A DNA stretch of 51,435 nt from Ruminococcaceae bacterium D5 (GTDB lineage: Bacteria > Bacillota > Clostridia > Oscillospirales > Ruminococcaceae). Each line of letters opens with the position of its first letter. Position 1 is the first letter of the stretch. The position numbers and the translations under genes were made by a program. The stretch lies in assembly GCA_900113995.1 (NCBI GenBank), contig FORK01000011.1, forward strand, positions 1 through 51,435, given 5' to 3'. Below, in pieces: positions 24,840-33,906 of this stretch. The notes beneath the pieces were generated by a model. The model was not told where the DNA came from. It did no database searches and saw only the letters and a program-made list of their open reading frames with translations.

Positions 24840-25787
24840 ATGAAAATTCTGCAATCGGTCAAGAAAATTCCTGGTGGACTCATGGTCATCCCCCTGTTTC
24901 TGGGCGCGGCGTTCAATACCTTCCTGCCCGGCCTGATTACGCTCGGAGGAAGCGGCACCTTCACCAGCCACCTTTGGAAATCCGGCGCGATGCCGATTCT
25001 CGCGGTCTTTCTCTTCTGCAACGGCGCGCAGATCAATGTGAAGCAGGCGGGTGTTCCGGTAGTCAAGGGCATCATCATCACCGCCGTCAAGGTCGGTCTT
25101 GGCGCCATCGTCGGAATCCTGCTGAATATGGCCTTCGGCCCGGCCGGCATTCTCGGCCTGACCCCGCTGGCGGTTATCGCCGCCATGGCCAACTCGAACG
25201 GCGGCCTCTATGCCGCACTGGCCGGCGAATTCGGCGACGCGACTGATGTCGGCGCCGTCTCGATCCTCTCGATCAACGACGGTCCTTTCTTTACGATGGT
25301 TGCGCTCGGCGCTTCCGGCATCGCCTCGATCCCCTTCATGACCCTTGTCGGCTGCGTCATGCCCATCGTCGTCGGCTGCGTGCTCGGCAACATGGATGAG
25401 GAACTTCGCAACTTCGTCGCCCCCGGCGCCACCATGCTGATTCCCTTCTTTGCGTTCCCGCTCGGCGCGGGCCTCAACTTCAAACAGCTCATCACCGCGG
25501 GCCTGCCCGGCATCCTGCTCGGCGTTGCGGTCACGGTGATCACCGGCTTCGGCGGCTACTTCTCGATGAAGCTGATGCGTTCGAAGCATCCGCAGGTTGG
25601 CGGCGCCATCGGAACCACCGCCGGCAACGCGGTGGGAACTCCTGCGGCGGTTGCGGCTGCCGATCCCTCGATGCTGCCGATCTCTGAGATTGCCACCGCT
25701 CAGGTCGCGGCCGCAGTCATTGTCACTGCTATTCTCTGCCCTGTGCTGGTCAACTTCCTCAACAAGTTTGAGAAGAAGGCCAACTGA
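24840..25787 (+). CDS. 2-keto-3-deoxygluconate permease-family transporter
   Basis: 315 aa, about ten membrane helices, a normal length for KdgT, which imports KDG with protons. Gly- and Ala-rich helices with conserved AAMANSNGGLYAALAGEFGD and TAGNAVGTPAAVAAADPS are family features. The substrate here may be another aldonate, since the operon lacks KDG kinase and aldolase and instead has a four-carbon acid sugar kinase. GGAGG lies 7 nt before ATG 24840; a nine-codon longer frame lacks a site. First gene after the sigma-54 promoter. Confidence 0.93.
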   Translation: MKILQSVKKIPGGLMVIPLFLGAAFNTFLPGLITLGGSGTFTSHLWKSGAMPILAVFLFCNGAQINVKQAGVPVVKGIIITAVKVGLGAIVGILLNMAFGPAGILGLTPLAVIAAMANSNGGLYAALAGEFGDATDVGAVSILSINDGPFFTMVALGASGIASIPFMTLVGCVMPIVVGCVLGNMDEELRNFVAPGATMLIPFFAFPLGAGLNFKQLITAGLPGILLGVAVTVITGFGGYFSMKLMRSKHPQVGGAIGTTAGNAVGTPAAVAAADPSMLPISEIATAQVAAAVIVTAILCPVLVNFLNKFEKKAN

Positions 25788-25803
25788 TCACACGGTTCTC
25801 AGA

Positions 25804-25835
25804 CGTGCGGGAAAGGGATTTCCCTTTCCCGCACG
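25804..25835 (+). other. Strong intercistronic hairpin
   Basis: A perfect 15-bp stem (25804-25818 with 25821-25835) with only TT at the tip, without a T-run. A second hairpin, GGCGCGGGAA with TTCCCGCGCGCC, follows at 25871-25905. They separate the permease from the kinase gene and may stabilise RNA ends or reduce read-through. Confidence 0.6.
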
Positions 25836-25927
25836 CAGCGCAGTCAGAAGAACCTGACATGTGAAGAACAGGCGCGGGAACGACGATATCCTTTTCCCGC
25901 GCGCCTCTCGATAAGGAGGGATTTCCT

Positions 25928-27154
25928 GTGAACCAGAATCGCTATCTCATCATCGCCGACGATTTTACCGGCGCCAACGACACCGGCGTTCAGCTCAAGC
26001 GGCGCGGTTTTTCGACCGACGTCATTTTCGATCCGGCGCTGATCGGACCCGAAGGCTCCTTTGTGCTGGATACCGAATCGCGCGGCATGTCCGGCCGGGA
26101 GGCTTTCAATGCCGTCTCCCGGCTCTGCGAAGGAATCGGCTGGGATTCCTTTTACACTGTTATCAAAAAGATTGATTCCACGCTGCGCGGCAACGTCGCG
26201 GAGGAAATCCGCGCGGTGGATGAGTGGTTCGGCAGCGAGCTGATCGTTTTTGTCCCTGCGCTTCCCGACCTCGGCCGCACGACTGTCGGTGGGATTCACC
26301 TGCTCAAGGGGGTGCCGATCACCGAAACTGAGTTGTCGCGCGATCCCAAGAAGCCGGTCACCTGTGACAATCTGCGGGAAATCCTGATGGGCGCCTTCGA
26401 CGAGCGGGTGGAGCAGGTTTCGCTCGAGACGATCCGCGCAGGCCGCATCGATTTCGGGCAGGCCCGGATCTATGCCTTTGATTCCCAGACCAACGCCGAT
26501 ATGCAGGCGGTCCTTTCGGCAGCGAAGGCCACCGGCAAGCGGATTCTCTGGGTCGGAACCGCTGCGATCGCCGACAACCTGATGGAGCTGGAATCCCGCC
26601 AGAAGCCCTCTTTTGGGCTAGTCGGCTCGGTCAGCTCGGTCACCCGGGCGCAGGTCGCCCACGCCGAAGCGGCGGGCGTTTCGCTCATTGAGGTACCGGT
26701 CGGCCGGCTCCTGGAAGGCGAACTGACCGAAGAGAGCTTCATCGACGCGGCCTCGGCCCGGCTTGCGCAGGGGCGGGACGTTTTGCTTCTTTCAGCGGCC
26801 TCCCGCAGCCCCGAGGGGCTTGCCGCCTCGGATGAAGCGGGCAGACGCCTCGGAAAGAGCGGCGAGGAGGTCAGCGTCTATACCCAGGCGCTGCTCGGAC
26901 GGCTGGCCGCCGGGGTGCTGCGCCGCATCCCTGTTTCAGGGGTGTTCCTCACCGGCGGCGACACCGCGATGGGCTTTTTTGCCGAGGCGAGAAGCCGGGG
27001 GTCGTCAATCCTCACCGAAGTTGCGGTCGGAATCCCGATGATGAAGCTGCGCGGCGGTGAATTCGAAGGGCTGAGGGTCATCACCAAGGCCGGTGCGTTC
27101 GGCCGGGACGATACCATCACCTATTCGCTGCGCAAGCTCAAGGAAGCATTTTGA
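25928..27154 (+). CDS. Four-carbon acid sugar kinase (DUF1537, DtnK/OtnK family)
   Basis: 408 aa, two-domain kinase. The N-terminal domain begins with IADDFTGANDTGVQL (about 8-22), where the Asp pair binds the sugar acid, and the C-terminal domain has GGDTAMGF (about 343-350) for the nucleotide. Characterised members phosphorylate D-threonate or D-erythronate to the 4-phosphate. It starts at GTG, preceded by AAGGAGGG. It is followed 20 bp later by a PdxA2-type dehydrogenase, the pairing known for D-threonate breakdown. Which tetronate it uses cannot be told from sequence. Confidence 0.92.
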   Translation: MNQNRYLIIADDFTGANDTGVQLKRRGFSTDVIFDPALIGPEGSFVLDTESRGMSGREAFNAVSRLCEGIGWDSFYTVIKKIDSTLRGNVAEEIRAVDEWFGSELIVFVPALPDLGRTTVGGIHLLKGVPITETELSRDPKKPVTCDNLREILMGAFDERVEQVSLETIRAGRIDFGQARIYAFDSQTNADMQAVLSAAKATGKRILWVGTAAIADNLMELESRQKPSFGLVGSVSSVTRAQVAHAEAAGVSLIEVPVGRLLEGELTEESFIDAASARLAQGRDVLLLSAASRSPEGLAASDEAGRRLGKSGEEVSVYTQALLGRLAAGVLRRIPVSGVFLTGGDTAMGFFAEARSRGSSILTEVAVGIPMMKLRGGEFEGLRVITKAGAFGRDDTITYSLRKLKEAF

Positions 27155-27174
27155 CCGGAAGGAGGAGTCCCCCC

Positions 27175-28146
27175 TTGAATTATTTTGGAATTACAGCCGG
27201 AGATCCCTGCGGGGTCGGCTCCGAGGTTGTGCTCAAGGCGCTGCGCCGCCGTCCCGAGCTGATCGGGCGCTGCATTGTCTTCGGCTCCGCACCGATGCTC
27301 GACTGGTACCGCGGCAGGCTCGGAATCGAAACGCCGCTGCATTTGATCGACAATGCGGCGCAGGTACAGGCCGGCTGCATCAATGTCGTGGACCCTTACC
27401 CGGTTCCCTTTGAGGAGATCACCATCGGACAGGTTTCGCCGGTGGGAGGACGCTGCGCCTTCCTCGCGGTGCGCACCGCCATCGATTGGGCGTTGGCCCG
27501 CCGGATCGGCTGCGTTGTGACCGCTCCGCTGAACAAAGAGGCGATGCGCAAGGCCGGTTACCAGTATGCCGGGCACACCGAAATTTTCGGAGAGTTTACC
27601 CATGGCGAGAGCTACGCGATGCTTCTCTGGAGCGAGAGCCTCAAGGTGATTCACGCCACGACCCATGTCTCGATGCGCGAGGCGTGCGGTCTTGTCACCG
27701 AGCAGCGGGAATACGACGTGATTCACCTCGCCCATGATACGCTGAAGAAGGCGGGATATGAGAAGCCGCGCATCGCGGTGGCGGGACTCAATGCCCACGC
27801 CGGAGAGCATGGGCTTTTCGGCCGGGAGGAGATCGAACAGATCGCCCCCGCCATCGAACGCTGCCGCGCCGAAGGGATGGAGGTTTCCGGCCCGCTCCCG
27901 CCCGACACGGTATTCCTGCGGGCGCACAAGGGTGAATTCGACCTCGTGGTGGCTCAGTACCACGATCAGGGGCATATTCCCCTCAAGCTGCTTGCCTTTG
28001 ACGCGGGGGTGAATGTTACCGTCGGTCTCGACGTGGTGCGCACCTCGGTGGATCACGGCACCGCTTTTGATATTGCAGGCAGGTTGATCGCCCGCGAGGA
28101 CAGTATGCTCGCGGCCATCGACCTCGGGGAAAAGCTCGCACAATAA
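27175..28146 (+). CDS. PdxA2-like 4-phospho-threonate dehydrogenase
   Basis: 323 aa, in the PdxA family. Metal-binding His residues are seen in YAGHTEIFG, LNAHAGEHG and YHDQGHIPLK, and ITAGDPCGVGSE opens the protein. PdxA acts on 4-phosphohydroxythreonine in vitamin B6 synthesis; PdxA2 relatives oxidise and decarboxylate 4-phospho-D-threonate to dihydroxyacetone phosphate and CO2. Placement next to the four-carbon kinase favours PdxA2. Translation starts at TTG 27175, seven nt after GGAGGAG; upstream codons lack a site. Confidence 0.92.
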   Translation: MNYFGITAGDPCGVGSEVVLKALRRRPELIGRCIVFGSAPMLDWYRGRLGIETPLHLIDNAAQVQAGCINVVDPYPVPFEEITIGQVSPVGGRCAFLAVRTAIDWALARRIGCVVTAPLNKEAMRKAGYQYAGHTEIFGEFTHGESYAMLLWSESLKVIHATTHVSMREACGLVTEQREYDVIHLAHDTLKKAGYEKPRIAVAGLNAHAGEHGLFGREEIEQIAPAIERCRAEGMEVSGPLPPDTVFLRAHKGEFDLVVAQYHDQGHIPLKLLAFDAGVNVTVGLDVVRTSVDHGTAFDIAGRLIAREDSMLAAIDLGEKLAQ

Positions 28147-28205
28147 ACAATAAACGATGAAACCGGACGCTGAAGCGCCCGGAAACGATTAGGAGGAACC
28201 TGATT

Positions 28206-29489
28206 ATGCCAGTTGTTAAATTTCCGTATGGGAAGGATTTCCTGGAGCTTGATATTCCGGAGAGCCGCTATGCCGGAACCCTCGTATCCGATATGCATCA
28301 CTATAACCCCGGCAAGACCCAGGAGCAGCTTGTGCAGGAGGCTCTCGAGCATCCGGTCGGCACCCCGCGCCTCTGCGAGATGGCGAGAGGGAAGAAGAAG
28401 GTCGTGATCATTGCTTCCGACCACACCCGCCCCGTCCCGTCGAAGGTGATTGCCCCGCTGATGCTCGCGGAAATCCGCCGCGGCAACCCGGATGCCGACA
28501 TCACCTTCCTGATCTCGACCGGCTGCCACCGTGAGACGACCAAGGAAGAGCTGATCAATAAGTTTGGCGAGGAGATTGTCAAAAACGAAAAGATTTATAT
28601 CCACGACTGCGACGACGAGAGCATGCTCGTCAATCTAGGCAAGCTGCCTTCCGGCGGCGATCTGATCGTCAACCGGATGGCGGTCGAGGCCGACCTTCTG
28701 GTGGCGGAGGGCTTCATCGAGCCGCATTTCTTCGCGGGCTTCTCCGGCGGAAGAAAGAGCATCCTGCCCGGCATCGCTTCGAGAAAGACGGTCATCTACA
28801 ACCATAACGCCGCCTTTATCGACGATCCCCATTCCCGCACCGGTGTTGTGGAGGGCAATCCCATCCACATCGACATGCTCTACGCGGCGCGCACCGCCCA
28901 TCTCGCCTTCATCTGCAACGTCGTGATCAACTCCGAGAAGGAAGCGATTTTTGCGGTTTCCGGCGACGTCGACCTTGCCCACATCAAGGGGCGCGAGTTC
29001 CTTTGCAGCCAGTGCAAGGTGAAGAGCATCCCGTCCGACATCGTGATCTCGACTAACGGCGGTTACCCGCTCGACCAGAATATCTACCAGTCGGTCAAGG
29101 GAATGACCGCGGCCGAGGCCACCGTCAATGAGGGCGGCGTGACCATCATGCTCTCCAAGTCGAACGACGGCCACGGCGGCAAGGTTTTCTATGAGACCTT
29201 CAAGAATCAAAAGGATCTCAAGCAGATGATGGCCGACTTCATGGCTACCCCGGCCGATCAGACGATCATTGACCAGTGGCAGTCTCAGATTTTTGCCCGC
29301 CTGCTGATGCGTTCGACCGTCATCTTCATCTCGGACGCCCCCGATGAGATGGTTTCCGACCTGCACATGATTCCGGCCCACTCGCTGCCGGAGGCGCTTG
29401 CCAAGGCGGATGAGATTCTGGCCGCGAAGGGCAGAAAAGACGCCAAGATTCTTGCGATTCCCGACGGCGTATCGGTGATCGTGCTCTAA
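28206..29489 (+). CDS. LarA-family nickel-pincer racemase/epimerase homologue
   Basis: 427 aa. As I recall the Lactobacillus plantarum LarA numbering, all key residues fall at identical positions: D72 and R75 in SDHTRP, H108, H174 in EPHFFAGFSG, K184 (holds the nickel-pincer nucleotide), H200, Q295, K298 and W358. The catalytic hydride-transfer chemistry at the alpha carbon of a 2-hydroxy acid should thus be intact. The operon encodes a sugar-acid route, so I infer a C2 epimerase of a tetronate or other aldonate rather than lactate. No larB, larC or larE cofactor genes are in the window. GGAGGAA precedes the start. Confidence 0.93.
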   Translation: MPVVKFPYGKDFLELDIPESRYAGTLVSDMHHYNPGKTQEQLVQEALEHPVGTPRLCEMARGKKKVVIIASDHTRPVPSKVIAPLMLAEIRRGNPDADITFLISTGCHRETTKEELINKFGEEIVKNEKIYIHDCDDESMLVNLGKLPSGGDLIVNRMAVEADLLVAEGFIEPHFFAGFSGGRKSILPGIASRKTVIYNHNAAFIDDPHSRTGVVEGNPIHIDMLYAARTAHLAFICNVVINSEKEAIFAVSGDVDLAHIKGREFLCSQCKVKSIPSDIVISTNGGYPLDQNIYQSVKGMTAAEATVNEGGVTIMLSKSNDGHGGKVFYETFKNQKDLKQMMADFMATPADQTIIDQWQSQIFARLLMRSTVIFISDAPDEMVSDLHMIPAHSLPEALAKADEILAAKGRKDAKILAIPDGVSVIVL

Positions 29490-29500
29490 AATATCTGCGG

Positions 29501-29535
29501 CGCCGCGGAAAAACGTCGGACGCTTTTCCGCGGCG
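29501..29535 (+). other. Intercistronic hairpin between larA homologue and glycerate kinase
   Basis: A 12-bp perfect stem (29501-29512 with 29524-29535), CGCCGCGGAAAA arms, no T-run. Similar in kind to the hairpins at 25804-25905. Confidence 0.55.
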
Positions 29536-29558
29536 GTCCCATAAAGAGAGGAACACCC

Positions 29559-30695
29559 ATGAAAAAAGCAGTGCTGATTCCCGATTCCTTCAAAGGGACG
29601 CTGTCCTCGACCGAGATCTGCTCGATCATGAAGGAACGTATCCATACCTACTATCCGGGATGCGAGGTTGTCTCGATTCCGGTGGCCGACGGCGGCGAGG
29701 GGAGCGTAGACGCCTTCCTGACTGCCGTGGGGGGTGAAAAGATCACTCTGACGGTCGAAAATCCCTATTTTGAGCCGATGAAGTCCTTTTACGGTCTGAT
29801 CGACGGGGGAAAAACCGCTGTCATCGAGATGGCGAGCTGCGCGGGCCTGCCGCTCGTCGAAGACCGCAAGGACCCCCGGAAGACCACGACCTACGGGGTG
29901 GGCAAGCTGATCCTCGCCGCTGCCGGCCGGGGGATTTCCAAGCTGGTGGTCGGCCTCGGCGGCAGCGCGACCAACGACGGCGGCTGCGGAGCGGCCGCGG
30001 CTTTCGGCGTACGCTTCTACAACAAGGACGGAGAGGAGTTCGTCCCCACCGGCGGCACTCTGATCGATATCGACCGGATCGATATGAGCGGGCGCAGCAG
30101 CGCTCTCGACGGGGTGGAAGTGGTGACGATGTGCGACATCGACAACCCGATGTACGGCCCCACCGGCGCCTCTCACATCTTTGGGCCGCAGAAGGGAGCC
30201 GACCCCGCGATGGTTGAGGAGCTTGATCGCGGCGTAGTCCATCTCTGCGAGGTCATCCGGCGGGATCTCGGGATGGATCTCTCGGAGGTGCCGGGCGGCG
30301 GCGCGGCGGGCGCGATGGGCGCGGGAATGATCGCGTTCTTTGGCTCGCGGCTTCAGATGGGAATTGAGACGGTGCTCGACACCGTCGGTTTCGATCAGAC
30401 GATCGGGGACGCGGACCTGATCCTGACCGGAGAAGGGAAAATAGACGGGCAGAGTCTGCGGGGCAAGGTCGTGATCGGCGTGGCCCGCAGGGCGGCCAAG
30501 CAGGGGAAGCCGGTGGTTGCAGTGGTCGGCGGCGCCGACTACGACGTGGAACCCGCCTATGGCGAGGGAGTGACTGCCATCTTCCCGATCAACCGCCTGC
30601 CGCAGGATTTCTCGATCAGCCGCACCCATTCAAGGGAGAATCTCACCTTTGCGATGGATAACATTGTGCGGATGCTCAAGGCTTTTGCAAAATAG
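29559..30695 (+). CDS. Glycerate 2-kinase (GarK/GlxK type)
   Basis: 378 aa. It shows PDSFKGTLSS (about 8-17), PVADGGEGSVDAFL, LVVGLGGSATNDGG (about 127-140) and LTGEGKIDGQSL, all family hallmarks. These enzymes turn D-glycerate into 2-phosphoglycerate, feeding glycolysis. As last gene of the sugar-acid operon it suggests that one branch yields glycerate, or that the operon handles several acids. A GAGAGGA site lies before the ATG and a strong terminator follows. Confidence 0.94.
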   Translation: MKKAVLIPDSFKGTLSSTEICSIMKERIHTYYPGCEVVSIPVADGGEGSVDAFLTAVGGEKITLTVENPYFEPMKSFYGLIDGGKTAVIEMASCAGLPLVEDRKDPRKTTTYGVGKLILAAAGRGISKLVVGLGGSATNDGGCGAAAAFGVRFYNKDGEEFVPTGGTLIDIDRIDMSGRSSALDGVEVVTMCDIDNPMYGPTGASHIFGPQKGADPAMVEELDRGVVHLCEVIRRDLGMDLSEVPGGGAAGAMGAGMIAFFGSRLQMGIETVLDTVGFDQTIGDADLILTGEGKIDGQSLRGKVVIGVARRAAKQGKPVVAVVGGADYDVEPAYGEGVTAIFPINRLPQDFSISRTHSRENLTFAMDNIVRMLKAFAK

Positions 30696-31209
30696 GTGCG
30701 CCGGACCGGCTGCACGAAAAACGGCGCGCCGTCTTGGACGGCGCGCCGTTTTGCTGTGTGCCCAGGACAACCACCGGCTCTGCCGGCGGCAATGAATAAG
30801 CTTTCGCTTCAAGCATTGAGCGCAGCGAAATGACAAATCATTGAGAAAGAGAAGGATCAATCAGAGAGCATTCCTGCTTCAGCGGTGCCGCCGGATAAAG
30901 GCCGCCCGCACTCGCCCTCCCGCGCGGTGCTCGCTCGCTTCGCTCGGCTGCGCCCGCGTACTCGCTCCGAGCGGCAAACAAGGGGGGCGGTGCCGCCCTC
31001 CGCTCGGGCGCGCCGGGCACCGGACAGGCAGAGCGGGCGGGGAGAAGGGAACGAGCGGCCCGCGGGCCGCTCGCAGCAGTGCAAGTAATGCATGGAAAAA
31101 ACGTTCAGAGCCTCCTAAGGGGCAGGCCGGTAAGATGTGCTTCTAGGGCTGGTGCATACCACGTCTTCAACGCGCAATTTTTTTAATTTGAGAAAAATTC
31201 CGGTATGTT
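30696..31209. other. Gene-free stretch with a small palindromic repeat
   Basis: After the terminator I see no credible gene. It holds a hairpin (CCACCGGC-TCT-GCCGGCGG, about 30771-30789), AATGA motifs, and a GC-rich middle (30890-31080) with many short inverted CGCTCG/CGAGCG elements. Open frames here have no ribosome site and odd composition. Confidence 0.5.
30721..30753 (+). terminator. Terminator of the sugar-acid operon
   Basis: A 13-bp GC-rich perfect stem, 3-nt loop and TTTT, 25 nt after the glycerate kinase stop. Confidence 0.92.
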
Positions 31210-31782
31210 TTAATAGGCGGCTGCGGCCTCCTCACAGGTGCGCATCGCCAGAATCGTGCGGGAGATCAGGTCGTCCAGCTCCCAGCCGAGCAGCTCGGCG
31301 CCCTTGGCGATCACGTCGCGGGAACATCCTGCGGCAAATTTTTTATCCTTGAACTTTTTCTTGACCGATTTCAGCTCCATATCCTGTACGCTTTTGGAGG
31401 GACGCATCAGCGCGACCGCCCCGATCAGGCCGGTCAGTTCATCGACTGCGTAAAGCACCTTCTCCATCTCATGTTCCGGCATCCACTCACAGTGGGCGGG
31501 CCAGCCATGGCAGGCCACCGCGCGGATCAGACGCTCGTCGATGCCCGCGTCCCGCATGATCTGCTGCTCCCGCACACAGTGCTCCTGCGGATACTGCTCG
31601 AAATCGAGGTCGTGCAGCAGCCCGGCACGGCTCCAAAAATCGGCCTCTGCACCGTATCCAAGCTCGTTTGCGAAATAGCGCATCACCCCTTCAAGCACCA
31701 GAGCATGATGCAGGTGAAATGCATCCCTGTTGTAGGCTGTGAGCAGTTCCCATGCCTGCTCGCGGGAAATAAGACCGGCCAT
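31210..31782 (-). CDS. HD-domain phosphohydrolase
   Basis: 190 aa. HHALVLEGVMRYFA with the following HDLDF motif is the HD superfamily metal site, and DELTG and a KxxKFAAGCSRD region follow. HD proteins of this size resemble YqeK-like or uncharacterised nucleotide phosphohydrolases; the substrate is not clear. AGGAGG lies 8 nt before the ATG. It has its own promoter (31819-31847), divergent from cysK. Confidence 0.85.
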   Translation of the reverse strand: MAGLISREQAWELLTAYNRDAFHLHHALVLEGVMRYFANELGYGAEADFWSRAGLLHDLDFEQYPQEHCVREQQIMRDAGIDERLIRAVACHGWPAHCEWMPEHEMEKVLYAVDELTGLIGAVALMRPSKSVQDMELKSVKKKFKDKKFAAGCSRDVIAKGAELLGWELDDLISRTILAMRTCEEAAAAY

Positions 31783-31818
31783 AACGGTTCCTCCTGACAG
31801 ATAAATTTTCTCAGCATT

Positions 31819-31847
31819 ATTGTAATCCGGCAGGCAGGGCTTGTCAA
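31819..31847 (-). promoter_or_regulatory. Promoter of the HD-domain gene
   Basis: TTGACA (31842-31847 on the minus strand), 17 nt, TACAAT (31819-31824). Confidence 0.85.
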
Positions 31848-31868
31848 TCTTCCCTCCGGCGGAGGGCC

Positions 31869-31897
31869 TTGACATTCCCGCGGCAGGGGGGGATAAT
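31869..31897 (+). promoter_or_regulatory. Promoter of the cysteine synthase gene
   Basis: TTGACA at 31869-31874, 17-nt spacer, GATAAT at 31892-31897, 38 nt upstream of the start. No T-box or SAM riboswitch fits in the short leader. Confidence 0.85.
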
Positions 31898-31934
31898 AAT
31901 CACCGATATCAATAAGAAACGGGGGAGCATCATG

Positions 31935-32864
31935 ATGAAGCCGATTGCCGCAAGCGTGGCAGAGCTGGTGGGGAATACCCCCCTGCTGGAGCTTGCCAAC
32001 TACGAAAAAAATCACGCGCTGAAGGCCCGCCTTGTCGCCAAGGTGGAATTTTTCAATCCCGGCGGCAGCGCCAAGGACCGCGTTGGGCTGGCGCTGATCG
32101 ACGACGCCGAGCGTCGGGGCGTCCTCAAGCCGGGAGGCACCATTGTGGAGCCTACCAGCGGGAACACCGGTGTGGGGCTTGCTCTGGTCGCCGCGGCGCG
32201 CGGGTATCATGTGATGCTGACCATGCCCGAAACCATGAGCGTGGAGCGGCGCGCACTTCTTGCCGCATACGGCGCCGAACTGGTGCTGACCGAGGGTGCG
32301 CGGGGGATGAGCGGCGCAATTGAGAAGGCCCACGAGATTCTTCGGTCTACTCCCGGCAGCTTTATGCCAAGCCAGTTTGACAATCCGGCAAATCCCGAGG
32401 CACATTACCGCACCACTGGCCCTGAAATTTGGCGCGACAGCGAGGGAGAGGTAGACCTCTTTGTTGCGGCGGTCGGCACCGGTGGGACGCTGAGCGGCGC
32501 CGGACGCTATCTCAAGGAGCAGAACCCGGCGGTGCGGGTGGTTGGCGTGGAACCCGCCGCCTCCCCGGTCCTTTCGGGCGGCAGGCCCGGCCCGCACCAG
32601 ATTCAGGGAATCGGGGCGGGATTTATCCCGGAAAACTTCAACCGTCATATCTGCGACGAGATTGTGGCCGTCTCTGATGAGGATGCTCTGACCACTGGCC
32701 GGGAGCTGGCCCGTACGGAAGGGCTTCTGGTTGGCGTTTCCTCCGGCGCGGCGCTTTTTGCCGCTGCCCTGCTCGCAAGGCGCCCTGAGAACGCGGGAAA
32801 GATGATCGTAGCATTGCTGCCAGATACCGGTGAACGTTATCTTTCCGGACCAATGTTTCAATGA
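31935..32864 (+). CDS. cysK: Cysteine synthase (O-acetylserine sulfhydrylase)
   Basis: 309 aa, PLP enzyme making cysteine from O-acetylserine and sulfide. VGNTPLLEL (about 12-20), the PLP lysine in [23 protein letters not shown] (substrate loop) and [14 protein letters not shown] (phosphate cup) are all in place. The start is ATG 31935 (7 nt after GGGGGAG) or the ATG one codon earlier. It is divergent from the HD gene with a clean promoter and a terminator at 33052. CysM-type specificity cannot be excluded. Confidence 0.93.
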   Translation: MKPIAASVAELVGNTPLLELANYEKNHALKARLVAKVEFFNPGGSAKDRVGLALIDDAERRGVLKPGGTIVEPTSGNTGVGLALVAAARGYHVMLTMPETMSVERRALLAAYGAELVLTEGARGMSGAIEKAHEILRSTPGSFMPSQFDNPANPEAHYRTTGPEIWRDSEGEVDLFVAAVGTGGTLSGAGRYLKEQNPAVRVVGVEPAASPVLSGGRPGPHQIQGIGAGFIPENFNRHICDEIVAVSDEDALTTGRELARTEGLLVGVSSGAALFAAALLARRPENAGKMIVALLPDTGERYLSGPMFQ

Positions 32865-33051
32865 GCTTGAACGAAAGGGGGACAGCTCGGCCGCTCTTTT
32901 TTCATATACATGCAATCGAATTCTTCTTTTTGAATTTGAAAAAATAATTATACCGAACAAAACACCGTTTGAAAAGCAAGCTCGGAGCAGTGGTGGACAA
33001 ATATGTGATTTTAATGAAAAGCGTCGGTGTCAAAAAGCAAAGAAAATTTAA
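32865..33051. other. AT-rich gap after cysK, no gene seen
   Basis: AT-rich spacer with no recognisable gene. The only structure is a pair of inverted TGGTGGACAA/TTGTCCACCG arms (about 32992-33001 and 33090-33099) around the following terminator. Frames here lack ribosome sites. Confidence 0.45.
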
Positions 33052-33087
33052 AAGCAAAAGGCCTTGATTTTTCAAGGTCTTTTGCTT
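33052..33087 (+). terminator. Terminator hairpin downstream of cysK
   Basis: AAGCAAAAG-CCTTGA pairs with TCAAGG-CTTTTGCTT around a TTTT loop. It is over 180 nt after the cysK stop. Confidence 0.7.
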
Positions 33088-33236
33088 ATTGTCCACCGGG
33101 GACCAAGAAGATGCCTGTTCCTTGTCGCATCCAGCGGCAGGCGGATGCTTCCGCCGCTCTCCCCACCGGGGGCGACAGGAGGGCTTTTAAGCGGTGAACG
33201 AGAAATCTGATGCCCAAAAGAGGCGGTTTCCCTATG

Positions 33237-33269
33237 AAAAAATCCCGAAGGCATAACCTCCGGGATTTT

Positions 33270-33270
<1 letters not shown>
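33237..33270 (-). terminator. Terminator of the tRNA-fMet gene
   Basis: AAATCCCG-AGG/CCT-CGGGATTT stem with TTTTTT on the minus strand, directly after the tRNA 3' end. Confidence 0.8.
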
Positions 33271-33346
<76 letters not shown>

Positions 33347-33438
33347 ACATCTGTTTTTTGAGAGCTTTTATATCATATCATATCGGCAGATAAAAATCAA
33401 GTACTTTTTGCAGCAATATTTCGGCGGCCATCTGTTCC

Positions 33439-33906
33439 TTAGCTTGGACGCCGCCGCAGGGTGCGGAAAAATTCCCGCAGAAGCGCCGCGCACTCCTCCG
33501 CGAGGATTCCGCCAGTGAGCTGGGGAGAGTGATTGTATGCTACTTTGGAGAGGTCGACCAGCGACCCGAAGGACCCGGCCTTCGGGTCGCTTGCGCCGAA
33601 AACTACCCGCTCAATGCGGGAATTGATGATTGCACCGGCGCACATCGGGCAGGGTTCCAGCGTCACATAGAGGGTGCAGCCCGGAAGGCGCCAGCCGCCC
33701 AGCCGCCGGCAGGCGGCGTCAATGGCAACAATTTCGGCGTGCGCCAGGGCGTTTCGTCCGGTTTCACGCAGATTGTGCCCGCGCGAAAGCACCACTCCGT
33801 TCTGCACGATCACCGCGCCGATGGGGGCTTCTCCCAGTGCGGCGGCCTTTTTCCCTTCGGCAATCGCCTCACGCATCATTTCTTCGTCAAACGCAATGTT
33901 GATCAT
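33439..33906 (-). CDS. tadA: tRNA-specific adenosine deaminase TadA
   Basis: 155 aa. Zinc site: HAE in NALAHAEIVAID with the catalytic Glu, and PCPMCAGAI. It converts A34 to inosine in tRNA-Arg(ACG). The start ATG 33906 overlaps the stop of the CPBP gene (ATGA), with GAGG 9 nt upstream; a 21-codon longer frame is the shadow of that gene. It is cotranscribed with the CPBP protein gene. Confidence 0.95.
   Translation of the reverse strand: MINIAFDEEMMREAIAEGKKAAALGEAPIGAVIVQNGVVLSRGHNLRETGRNALAHAEIVAIDAACRRLGGWRLPGCTLYVTLEPCPMCAGAIINSRIERVVFGASDPKAGSFGSLVDLSKVAYNHSPQLTGGILAEECAALLREFFRTLRRRPS

Noticed and set aside
28635-30629. Long frame opposite larA homologue and glycerate kinase
   Set aside because: Spans two real genes and a hairpin; no ribosome site and no protein family features.
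30857-31093. Frames in the GC-rich gap after glycerate kinase
   Set aside because: Repetitive composition, overlapping frames on both strands, no ribosome sites.
32902-33096. 64-codon frame in the AT-rich gap after cysK
   Set aside because: Starts at a GTG without ribosome site and crosses a terminator stem.
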